NCBI GenBank assembly: GCA_031472005.1
Contig: PZJY01000011.1
Span: forward strand, 992,001 to 1,056,000
Length of the DNA: 64,000 bases
Reading direction: 5' to 3'
From: Tetracladium setigerum
Lineage: Eukaryota > Ascomycota > Leotiomycetes > Helotiales
Every line of letters begins with the position of its first letter. Position 1 is the first letter of the stretch. Positions 44,214 to 55,127 of this stretch are shown one piece after another. A model generated the notes under the pieces. That model saw only the letters and a program-made list of their open reading frames with translations, was not told the DNA's origin and searched no databases. The position numbers and the translations under genes are program-made.

Positions 44214-44468
44214 ATGACAGAATACGACCACTCGGACATGCTCGACCCTAAGCCTGGTGAACAATCACAACAATACATCACAGGCACAAGCAGAAGAGTC
44301 TCAAGTTCAATTTTAGGCTTTTTTCCATTGCGCAAACCATTTTTATATCATCTGGCCTACAAACAAATTCCACCTGCCACACCCGCCCCATCCATATATT
44401 CTTTCTTTCTTTCTCTCCTCACTATCATCCCACCGAGAAAAAAAAAGAGGAAAAGAAACAGAGGTTAG
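44214..44468 (+). CDS. Possible small protein gene, 84 aa, unrecognised
   Basis: Start MTEYDHSDMLDPKPGEQSQQ lies in a very good promoter and initiation context (CT tract, AAAC leader, CAAAATG). The reading ends in a basic tail (PPRKKKRKRNRG). An alternative in-frame 60-nt intron (GTGAAC..TTTTAG, 44255-44314) is possible. No known family. The downstream sequence to 45184 is not convincingly coding, so a longer spliced gene is not excluded. Confidence 0.4.
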   Translation: MTEYDHSDMLDPKPGEQSQQYITGTSRRVSSSILGFFPLRKPFLYHLAYKQIPPATPAPSIYSFFLSLLTIIPPRKKKRKRNRG

Positions 44469-45184
44469 ACAGGTGCCCATCCATCCTCATCAATCGCTTT
44501 GCCTTCTCAAAAAACATGCTCCAGCAAGCCAGCCACAAATTTCTAGGTGTATGTAATCCTCCAAACGCACCCAGTGTGTTTGTGGTGTCCCTCTTAATAT
44601 AGACGAACTGGACTCCATGCTTTATGCAGCCGTAGTATAAAAAGCTCTCTTTTTTCCCTTGCAAGTCTCCCCCTCTTGTATACGAGTTGATGATACCTGC
44701 TCGGCCGAAAAGAAAGAGGCGAAAAGAATTTGTACGGCCTTTTGTAGACACATCAATGACAAAAACAAAGCAAACCAACCCCAAACCCCCTCCCTTCCCC
44801 ATAGCCTCCCCCGACCCCCGAGCCCGCCCAAACCCAACCCCCAGATTTCATTGTACAAAAGAAAGGTAGTAGGAAAGAAAAAGCAATGCCTGCCAAGTTT
44901 GTTGTTGATAGAGAAAGAGTATCTTATCGAATAAGGAAAATAATAAAGATGGAAAAAGGAAGCGGCGATGTTTTTGTTTTTGTTGCCATCATAGAAAGAG
45001 GAAAGGCCAACCAGAAGAGTGTGTAAATGCTGCAAATTGGCCATGGTGAACGCCTTGGTTAGTCGACACCGGATTTCCGAAGCCCCAGGCCCGAACCGTA
45101 ACGCCGCGCTTATTATTGACAGATAAAGGAAATTGGTCGATCGCCCTGCAGAAGACAATTTTTGAAAGGAAAGTTGTGTTTTCA
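44469..45184. other. Tail-to-tail spacer, likely RIM15 3' UTR
   Basis: About 715 bp; open frames on both strands here are low-complexity and unconvincing. The part next to 45185 should be the 3' UTR of the kinase gene. Confidence 0.4.
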
Positions 45185-48100
45185 TCATCGTTCGCTGGCC
45201 AAAAGGCTAACGTAGTCGACGGATATGGGTTTTGAGTCATGAGCTCGTGGGGTTGGCTCTTCGTCGTCCATAGAATCACTTCGTGCTGAAGATGCTCTTG
45301 GGGTGGCGTGCATATCGATATCGGCAACGCTGTTGCCAGGAGCGTTGAACCGTTCCGGGGGAGTCAATGTAGCACCATTGATTTCAGATGCTAATGGCTG
45401 TTCCTCGCTGACAGTTGGAGGTAGCTCGACTGTTTCCGCGCTTGAAGTGTACTCTGAAGCGGACACGACACTTCCCCGGCTGTTAGTTCGCATCATCTCC
45501 GTCCCAAGTTTGGAACCTCGATGGGTTTTCGTCGCGCTGCGCGGACTCTTTTCCCGAACATTGACATCGCCGAGAACTTCATCTTCATCATCTCCAGATT
45601 CGGCACTATCATGTCGATTCTTCTCAAGAGATTCTCGTTTAGCTCTCAACTTGTCCGAGGAGCGTTGACGAATGGGAATCCTGTGATGTTCCATTCGAGC
45701 AGGAGCTGAGGATTCATGCAAGAGATGTGGCTTGAAGCTCTGATTTTGGTCTATAAGCATTGCCTCCTCGGCCGTGATGCCTAGACCACTGCCCTCCTCC
45801 CAGCTATCAGTTGCCTTGCGACTAATGACGACGGGAATGTCTTCGTTCATAAAAGACTCCTCAAACTGACTTGAACTGATGGAATCTTCACGACTGGATC
45901 CTCTAAAGCTGCTGCCTGGCATGTGAGCAAAACCAGATGAGGCGGATGTCGGGCTATCGTCGAGTCTGAGATTTTCTTGACGGAGGCCAGAAGGTTGTGG
46001 ATAGTTGGTGAGTGAAATTGGCTGTCCGGGCACGGGTGCTTTCCACTGACAAAATCTGCACATAACCTCGGTCAATTTGGAGGTTGTCGGTGGCTTCTCA
46101 ATCAACGCATCGAAATGATGTGGTTGTTGCAGCTCCTTCAGGTACCCAGTAATTGCAACGATAGGGGTTTGGAAGTTCACATTCTTCGTATCTCGAATCA
46201 TCCGCGCCACATCCGCACCGTTGATCTGAGGAAGTTTGAACTCCATCATGATGATGTCAAATTTGATATCACTCATGGCGTATCGCATAGCCTCGGCACC
46301 GTTAGAGACAGTGATTGTGCGGCAACGAAGTTTCTCAAGCAGTTTCTCCATGACCAGTCGAGAGACAGGATGGTCTTCACAAATGAGCACATCAAGTGGT
46401 CGGAAGCTCGGACCGTCGAGCATGTTGATTTGTGACATCCTCCTTGAGCTCTGGCGGCGACGCTGAACACGAAGTAAGGCGTTAGCCTTGTCGCCTTCGT
46501 TATCGGAAGAGGATGGTGACATATCGAAGACTTGACTGCGGCGTTTGCGGTGTGAGAAGAGGTCTGCTGGAATTGGGCTTCCTTCTTGGGACCCGACAGT
46601 TTGCGATCGTGCACGATTTGACGAAGTACTTGATTGACGTGGTGTGGACAACTTTTGTGGGGAAATAGCAAGAGGAGCTGGGATTCCTCCTCGACCTTTG
46701 ACAGGAGAAGCAGCAGCAGAAGTTTCAGCCTTGCGAAGACTGGGTGGAATTCGTGGGACATCGAAGAAACTACCAGGTTGGAGCGAGTTTGTAGATTGAT
46801 GAGAAAGACTTGATGAATTGCTTGAAGTCTTTCTTCGTCCTTCTGCATTTGGACCGGCTACGAAAGATACCAACAGAGGAGAGGACGGTTGTGATGCTCG
46901 ATTTGGCGAAGAGTTGGCCTGGCTCAAACCTGATGGTGAAGATGGCCGAAGCTTTGCACCAGAGATAGTTCTTTGGACTGGCATTGGAATGATTGGGCTG
47001 CCCTCCAAGCTTGGTCCTGGGGAAGCTAGGCTGTTTGAGCCATTGGGTGGGCATATGACAGAAAGAGGCTTGCTCTGAGCTGCCAAGGCCTCCGCCCGTA
47101 ACTTTTGAATGACATCCTTATTCGCCTTTTCCAAGACTGGCAGATTCTTGAACGAGAAATTACCAAAATCATCAGCAACCACTGGTTCACTAAGTCTTCT
47201 GCTCTTCATATCTCGAACGTGGGGAGGAATGTGCAAAGGCATCAACCCGCGCTTGATAGAGTTGACCTGGGATCTAACTCTAGATAGAGCATCATGCGGT
47301 CGTTCGTGATAATCGACACCAGGGGTTGTTGAAACTGGCGATGATTGATCTTCCAATTCCTCGGCAAATGAATGAAGCGTTGCACCTCGGGTATCAAAGT
47401 ACTCCGTGTCCTCGGGATTCTCTGGTGCAGGAACGAACTGAGCCTCATCTTCAAGCAATTTGTCCCAGTCAGTGCCCTCAAACCAGGAATGAGCTCTAAT
47501 CTCGGCACCACCAGAGGCAAACTTGTCCTCCGTATTGGCACCAAGTCGTTGGCGGGGATCGATACACAGCAATTTGTTCATCAAGTCCTTAGCTTCGGGA
47601 GACACGTCGAAATCCTCATCGTCTGGCCATGAAATTCTCCTTGCTAGAATGTTTTCGAATACTTCATCCGGAGTTGAAGCATGGAATGGAGGATATCCAT
47701 ACAGAAACTCAAATAGGATGCATCCAACGGACCACCAATCACTCATTTCATCTTGTCCTACACCGTTGACGGTTTCGGGGAGAGGTAATCTGGAGTTCCA
47801 ACGAAGCGTCGGTTGGCATCGTCAGGATCGAAAAGAGCCATTGGAGGTGGCATCATGCTTGTTTGTGGGGGGAACTCTTCTGTTCAGAGATGACTTGGCT
47901 CGGCACATGATGAAGAGAGAGAAAGTCTGGAGAGTTACTGCTCTCATTCTCACTCAGCTCCTCAATAGGAGTTCTGCGCTGGGCCATCATCTGTTGGTTT
48001 GATGAGTCATTTAGTGAGAAGCTATTGAACATTTGATTCAAAGCATCACTGCCACCGCTATCACTGCGGCCAGATTGGCGTCGAGATTCCTTAGACATAG

Positions 48101-50965
48101 TACCCTCTCGGCTGAGACTGAAATAAGATGGGGTGCTTAAGTTAGCCGATAGATCCGGAGTCATCTGCGGCGTGTTACTAGGGGAGTTATGTCCATGGAA
48201 GTCGAAGGAGGTGGAACGAGAAGAGCTGATTGATGCTGCACGCATGAAAGGACCTTGCTTTAGTAAATCTGGGGCAGAGTCGTTGGTATCGCTGTCGAGA
48301 ACACGCTTCTGACGACCAATCAAACCCATTCTCGAAAGACCAAAATCAGTCAATTTCAAATGGCCCTTTTGATCAATGAGAAGATTGTCTGGTTTCAGAT
48401 CTCGATGAACTATTCCACGGCTGTGCAAATGTTCAACGCCTAGAATCACCTCCCCCAAATATTTCTTTGACCAATCCTCGGGTAAACCCCCAAGGACCTT
48501 GATGAGTGACGCGCAATCACCTCCATTGAGGTATTCCATGACCAGGTATAGATAGTCTTTGCTTGAAAATGTCCAATACAACTTCGCTACAAATTCGCTC
48601 TCTCCTTGCAACATCATGATAGCACGTTCAGCTTTGACGTTGGTAACTTGGTTCTTAGCTACCATATCTGCCTTCTTCAAGACCTTGACTGCGTAGTAAT
48701 CGCCGGTTGACTTCTTCTTTGAAAGGTAAACACTCCCAAAAGCACCTTTGCTGATTGGTTTGATAATTTCAAAGTCCTTGATAGAAGGTGGAACAGCACG
48801 GGCTTGGGGCACACTCACAGCATTCATTCGAGGTGATGGCGGAAGTCGTGATGGGTCTGACGCAGCAGCTGAAGATTGACGCCTGTGGTGGTGGGGAATT
48901 AATGCGGGCGAGCTGAACTCACTGCCAGGAAGCATCGGTGACGCTGTTGGAGAAATCAAACCTTCGTGCGAAATTGGAAGTGCCCGAGGTTTGCTAATGC
49001 GCAGCGGAGAGGAAGGCTGTGGAATTCTCACCGGAGACTCCTGTCGGCGAGGCGATGATGTACCTGGAAGAATTATGCTTCGTCGGTGTCTCTGTCGGGA
49101 GCTTGCAGCTCTACGAAGGTCCCCAAACTCGGAGACGGGAGACTCGGTCCGTGGGACACGAGAAAGAATCGAGGACGATCGAGCACTGCCATCACTATCA
49201 GCCCCTGCATCACTCTCGAAGAACAGAGAGTGTCGCCTGGTGGTTTCCTGTGGCTGTGATTGCAGAAGGCTGCTAAGTCCGCCGGTATGGGAGCGAGGCG
49301 TAGGACACTCTTTTGGGCTACTCGATCTGGTAGACATCGAAGGCGACACCCGACGAGAAGCAGGCGTGTGCAACATATGTGCTTCTTTGAGTGCAGTAGC
49401 AAGCGAAGATGCACCATCGAATGAGTGTGGGAAGAAGGGCTCATCGACTGCAGTGCATTCGTCCATAGCCATCTCTTCCGAATCTGCGTCGGAATCGTCC
49501 AGGTCACCCGAAGCGATTTTGGCAGCTTTTCTCATTGCTTCATCAATGCAGTCTTGTACAATGACCGAGAATTCAATTCGAATGCGTTCGGCATATTCGA
49601 TGATTCGTCGGTGACGGAGAACAGCGTCAACCTTGGCTTTGGCAGCTCGCTCACTGTCCGCACAAAGAACCGCAAGACCTTGCTCCTGTTCCAGAGTGTT
49701 GGTACTTGGTGATTGCCACTGGAGAACTTGGGATATTCTAGACTCGGACTGCGGTGATTGAGTTCGAAACTCGCCAGGAGTTTGCGAAGATGACTCTTTA
49801 ATTGCTGGCTGGCTGATCTCGCTCGCTGTGTCGCAGAGATCTAGTAAAAGCTCAATGATTCGTTCTTGTGGGCGGCGAACGGCAAAAGATCGAGCTCGAT
49901 TATGGCCAAAGCTATTCTTCGATGTCGAAGGCTCTCTTGACCTCGAGGACGAGGAAGGAGTCCCAGGAGAAGCAGTGCCCGAAGACGAAGAGGTTGTAGA
50001 AGAAGGTCCGATGGGCATGCCCTTGTACTCGGCAACTGGATGGGATGATGAAGGTTGCTCGGCAGTACCTCTGGTATTCCGTAATTCAAGTGCATCGAGA
50101 ACCTTGACAATAGCGTGTCGGTGTTCGGTAAGGTTCTCTTGATACATCTGGACCTCCATCTCGGCTTTGTGCTCTTGAAGACATAACTCGGTGTGCTTCT
50201 CAAACCACCATGGGGGGATTTGACGCTCACAGATGCGACAGAGTACAGGCAACGGTGGTGCATGGTTTGCGGGATCTTGCAGACCTGCTTCGGCCAGGGT
50301 GGTAAGATAGCTTGCAAGAATCTCAGCACCAGATCCAAGGGAATCCACGATCACAGCTGGAAGGTCAATTTGAATCTCTCGGGGGGCCATCCAGGGTCGG
50401 ATCATCCACATTGTCTATGACAGTTAGTTTCGGCACTTCAACATATTCTCTCGTGACTTACGTGGGACTCTCCTCCAGACGAACGATCGTAAACCATGAT
50501 CCCTTGTCCCTCCAAATCAATTGTAGGTGGCTCTACTATACACTCAGCCCCCTCCTCAGATGCTGGCTGAAGCTGGTCGGGGATGTCGATGGGAGCCAAC
50601 TTTGAGAGAGGACCTAGTTGAACAGTGAAACGAATGATCCGACTTCTTGAGTCGTCCTTCTGCATGGAATCTACTACTGTCGAGAAAACGTCCTTGTTCT
50701 CCCCAATGAGTAGATCGTGGATTGGCTTTCCTTGGATGGACTCGAGCGTGGTACCGATGACATCTGTCCACGAGGGACTGACCCATCTAATGATACCGGT
50801 GAGGCTCAGATCCATGATAACATTGAGCGTCTGTTCAGCAGCTTCCCGGAGGTCCTCTCTCTCCTCCCGGATGTCAGCGCTGATAGATCGTTCCATCTGA
50901 CCACCAGCCTGCGCACGCAAGTTCGTGACAGCTGGTGGTGCCAGCATATTTGTTGTTTCCTCCAT
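45185..50965 (-). CDS. RIM15: RIM15-type PAS/AGC-like Ser/Thr kinase with response-regulator domain, two frame breaks
   Basis: Nutrient-signalling kinase of the Rim15/Greatwall group, about 1911 aa. Exons (minus) are 50965-50462 and 50414-45185. A PAS-like region (residues about 45-115, ending GIIRWVSPSWTDVIG and IQGKPIHDLL) is followed by a Cys/His zinc-finger-like box CRICERQIPPWWFEKHTELC (about 220). A long Ser-rich linker precedes the kinase: KPISKGAFGSVYL (about 719), IVHRDLKPDN (836), LTDFGLSRM (858), then an insert of about 180 residues before FVGTPDYLSPE (1044), a hallmark of Rim15/Greatwall kinases. The REC-like domain (about 1507-1625) has CEDHPVS and MMEFKLPQING, with Glu at the usual phospho-Asp position. 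The frame breaks at 47867-47872 (G6 on +) and 47777-47780 (G4 on +); each needs one more base. With these the exon sum is divisible by three. In yeast Rim15 is controlled by TOR/PKA and promotes quiescence. Confidence 0.93.
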
Positions 50966-52534
50966 TACAGACGAGATTCCTAAGAATCGACCTCTGCCAC
51001 TGCATTGACTGTCGTTCGCGTCGTCGTAGATCGTCTAAGTGTGTTGGTCATGCGCGTTCGCTATCGCCCGTTATCGTTGGGAGTGGGAGGGATTCGAGGT
51101 CTGGAAAAGCGTGTTGAAATTCGACATAGGTTGTCTAGCACGGAGCCAGGGACTAGAAGAATGCAAAGGAAAGAGACATCACGGGGAATTGAGGTTGATG
51201 TCTCTTATTTGGTGGCCGAATCCTCTGTTGGATCGCTGTAAGGTGAGTTCGTCCGAGTAGAGTGCGGCGGTCCGTTGCTTGACTTGTCGACGACCCGTTG
51301 TAAGGGCGTACCGAAATGAAGCAACTCGCTCCAGCGAAGGAGAAAGCAGATCGGATTGCTAACGGCCTCGAAACAATCAAGCAGAAAAACGAGAGGGCGA
51401 GCAATGTTTGGGGAAGGTGGTCGTCCAGCCGAAGTTGTCGAGAAGATTATATTTTGTGATGGTCTTCCCACTGCCCAAGTCACCAAACAGTGCGGGGCCG
51501 CCCTACGCAACGCCGACCAACCAGAAGCGCCGGGCGGTCCAAAACAAAGGCAGAGGAATCCCAAGATGGAAATGAGATGAGACTATTCCGACATCACGTT
51601 GAATAATTATATACCTAAGGTACCTAGGTAGGAAGTATCCTTACGGGGATCGATGTTGAGGCGTCGTGGGGATGATCTTCCTTGTGTTCATGTGAGTGTT
51701 CTATTCTACTAAAGAAGACTCTGATTATTACATGTCTCTTTGTGCTTTGTGGTAGAAGTAAAGTTGTGTTTGTAGATCTTGTGGATAGAGAGGGAACATG
51801 AGAGACAAAGCGATCGTTCTATGCACTACTTAACTTCCTACTTGGCTCCTCTCCCACGTTACCGTTACCAATAGTGGAAGTGACGAGTGTTTCCCATTAT
51901 TGATATTTGTAAGGTAACTCATATGCCATAATAAGATCCTTAATTACCTCTTTACCAAGTAAAACGAGACAAACCCTCTCGTCTACCTACTACTACCTAT
52001 TTCCTTCTACACCTCCACCAAGTAGTCAGCTTCTGAAGCTGTGTTTGACCCCAACTACTGTACAGTCTGAATCCTCGCATAAGCGGCACTTCTTGAGGCA
52101 CCGAGAAGCGCAGCGGCGTCGTCGTTGCTATTTGGCAACGATAAAGCATGAAGGTAATAAGTTAGTGGGTGTGTAGCCTGCAGATGCCGGCAGCATTAGA
52201 CTTCCAGAATGACCAATCGTCCAGGGAAAATAGACTCTATCCGCTGCATCTCTCCTGTAGGTCTCGATCCTACTTACTTTTAGCAGCATTAACTCTACAG
52301 ACTGTACAGTAGTATTACTCGGATGCAAAAAGCTACCCCGTATGCCGAGCTTACAGCAACGACGACTAGGAGGTACAGTTCTCCCCAACCCATGAGTAGG
52401 AGTCGTAGGAAGTAGTCCGTCTCCGTACTCCGATGGCTCGTACAGGAGGAACCTACTACCAAGGTAGCTTTTATTTATCTATCATCAACCGCTCTCTTGG
52501 AATGCTCAATAATAGCAATGACTACACACACAGA

Positions 52535-52558
52535 GAGAGCTCAAAGAGCTCAAAGAGT
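52535..52558. repeat. Short tandem repeat AGAGCTCAA
   Basis: GAGAGCTCAAAGAGCTCAAAGAG: two copies of AGAGCTCAA with partial flanking copies; no function inferred. Confidence 0.6.
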
Positions 52559-53930
52559 CGTACAATGATAGACATATCTTCTTTGTTCATCGTTGGGTCG
52601 TCAAGCCACGAGACCCCCACCAGCATCTTCGCTTCCAAAAGTGCAAACAAAAACATTCGCTCCAGCTTCCCAAACAAAACGTCATGCTTGGTTGCTGAGA
52701 AGGGGAGAAGAAACTCTCTGACCGTTTCAAAAATAATGGATCCAGTCGGAGCTTATCGAGACCCCAGAGTTTCCAGGGTGGCTATCCAAACAAATTGCGC
52801 CTGCAGGAAGAAGGTGAGCAGGATGTGGTCCGAAAAGTAAATATCCAAATGAAGCCTCACCACACCACACTCACTCCCACCGCCCACCTCCAACCACCCA
52901 CAGCATGCATGAGCTGTTTGTTTCGTTTCCCCTCACCCCGGCATCCCTACAAGGGGGGAGGAAGAGGTCCCTTCAGAATAATACTCGGCGGTAGGTAGAG
53001 GTAGAGGGGTGGTGGCGAAATTCCAGCAAAGAAGAAATACTCCCCTTGGAACACACACCACGCACCCACACACAACATCGAATAGTCCCCGAACAACCCA
53101 GGTCTGCTACCATTTGTTGTTTACATCCACATCCACATCCCAAACTCTGCATCACAGCTGCTTCGTCCACCCTGCACAGGAAATAATAAGTAATGCAGCA
53201 CAACATCCTTCTCCTTCTATCCATTAATTCCATCCATTCAGCGTCGCCTCTCCTCCACTCTCTGATCAGCTTTGCAGTCACACCGCTTTCTCGGAATACT
53301 CCAGACTGGAAGTAAATACCAATCGTGCGGCCACCTCCCCCTCCCAGAGGCGCTGAACACAGCATAGCTACCGTAGGTAGTATATCATTACTGATTCAAC
53401 CTCCACACGTACTTCGTACTTACGCGGAGTTTGGGAGCTCTCGTGCTCCCCATCCATCCTACCCTGTCCTTCCTTCGACGACTGACAGCACGTTCAAGGT
53501 ACAGTACCGAATAAATGACGAACCGAACCGAAGCTCCTGTTGTCTCACCACTCACTCCAACCTGCCAACTTTGCAGTCGCTTCTTCTCCTTCTCCTCCTA
53601 CTACTACTACAGAACCCCCAAAAGCGCTCCCCCCAAGCTCAACAATGCGAGCAGGCGACTTGCCGAATTCTCCGCGTGTCTGTCAGCAGGTCCGTCCCTT
53701 TCGTCCATTCTTTGTTGTGTGGTTGCACCTTGTGGTTGGTCGGCAACCGCTTCATATTATTATCATTCCAGTAGTACTACGGAGTATGTTTTGGTGCCTC
53801 CCTCTAAGCGACAGTGTTTTGTTTCCTTTGAGTTTGGCGAGCAATCACAAGATGGCTGGCGCACAACCCATCATCCATCCCTCCTTGGGATTATCATTAT
53901 TCTTTCGGATCTTCTTCCCCTTGAGAAGTT

Positions 53931-53949
53931 GAGAGAGAGAGAGAGAGAG
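53931..53949. repeat. GA dinucleotide microsatellite
   Basis: About nine GA units in the RIM15 upstream region. Confidence 0.85.
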
Positions 53950-55127
53950 GGATGAAGGAAACTTCCTATTAGTGGTACTCCGTACAACAAGCTCACCCTG
54001 CTATTCGTCTGCCCAGAAGAGGAAACCTTCTTTTTTCTTTCCTTTTGAGTCAGGGAACCGGGGAAGCCGTTTTCCCTCTCCCGTGGTGTGGGGTGCAGTC
54101 CGAAAGAGAGGTCTGCTGATGTCTGCGGAGGGCACGTGATGCCGTGACGCCCGCGAATATGCTGGTTTGAGACCTCGTTCAGACCTTGGGATGTGCGGAA
54201 ACGGGAAAGTGATGGGAAGAGCCATGGCAATCCTGATTCATCCTGGACATGATGGCTTTGCTTGCAGGGACGGGATGAAGGAAGCACAAAGTTGTTGCTT
54301 TTTTTTTATTTCCGCCTGACAGTGTCCACACAGCCCTCAAAGGTTTGTTTTGTCTCAGGGCAGTGGCCTGGGATGGGCTTGACACTTGCACTTCTCGCAC
54401 CCTTCTTGCAGCTTTTCCTTTGTAATAATACGAGAATGCAGGTACAACAGCACTTCGCTGTCACTGCATCTGGAACCGTCGCGTTGTGGGAAGGAAAAAG
54501 TACCCTCCTGACTTTAGCTGCTTCAAGGAACACTAGGTCAAGGTCACAATACCATCACAAGATTCCTCACTTCGTTCGATTCAGATCTTGCAGTAGATTG
54601 CTTCTGTCAGTTCACGTCTATCTATCGGTCTCCATACCATCTGATCGAAGGGAATTGAGGGGTTCTGAGGGATCGTCGCGCTTGCGCAAACCCACCCTGA
54701 GTGTTGAGGGATTTGGTATTGCCTGGTGTTGCTACTTGGCAAAGCCGGAGTTCACCTGCCTCTATGCGTGTCCTGCCAAAGGGAATCAAAAGTCAATTCG
54801 CACAAGTGAGTGAGGAAGTACACTATACTTCCTCGCCCAAGGCTTGGCCATGGAAACACACTCCGCACATCATTTGAACTTCACAAAAGAGTACATCATC
54901 TCTTCACGCTAGCGCTATCTTGTCCTCTATGGTCAGATCGAGGTATGTAGAAAGCTAACAATCGATCGAGATCGAAACCATTGGTCACAATTCCATTCTA
55001 TGGCATGCAAGCATCCCAAACTGCCACATGTGAAGAGAATTAATTCTGGAATTGTCAATTCGAAATATGTACTTGAGTAGCCAGTTTCAGTCTATCTGTT
55101 GCTCCCACACTCATCCCCAACAGCTAC

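Larger units (their letters stand above)
50966..55127. other. Gene-poor 4.2-kb region upstream of RIM15
   Basis: The largest stretch without an assignable gene. It contains pyrimidine-rich and GA-rich tracts, a GGTACCTAGGTAGG palindromic word (about 51619-51632), TACGGAGTA at 53778-53786, TACTCCGTA at 53976-53984 and many short open frames on both strands without recognisable content. Part is probably the long RIM15 promoter and 5' leader, and part the 3' UTR of the 2EXR gene. I found no RNA gene and no transposon. Confidence 0.45.

Noticed and set aside
1341..50965. Programmed frameshifting or genuine pseudogenisation as cause of the frame breaks
   Set aside because: Nine sites in unrelated genes share only a one-base loss, mostly in homopolymers, and the sequence after each break remains conserved.
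51205..51580. Overlapping open frames on both strands upstream of RIM15
   Set aside because: Mutual shadows without domains; more likely leader or promoter sequence.
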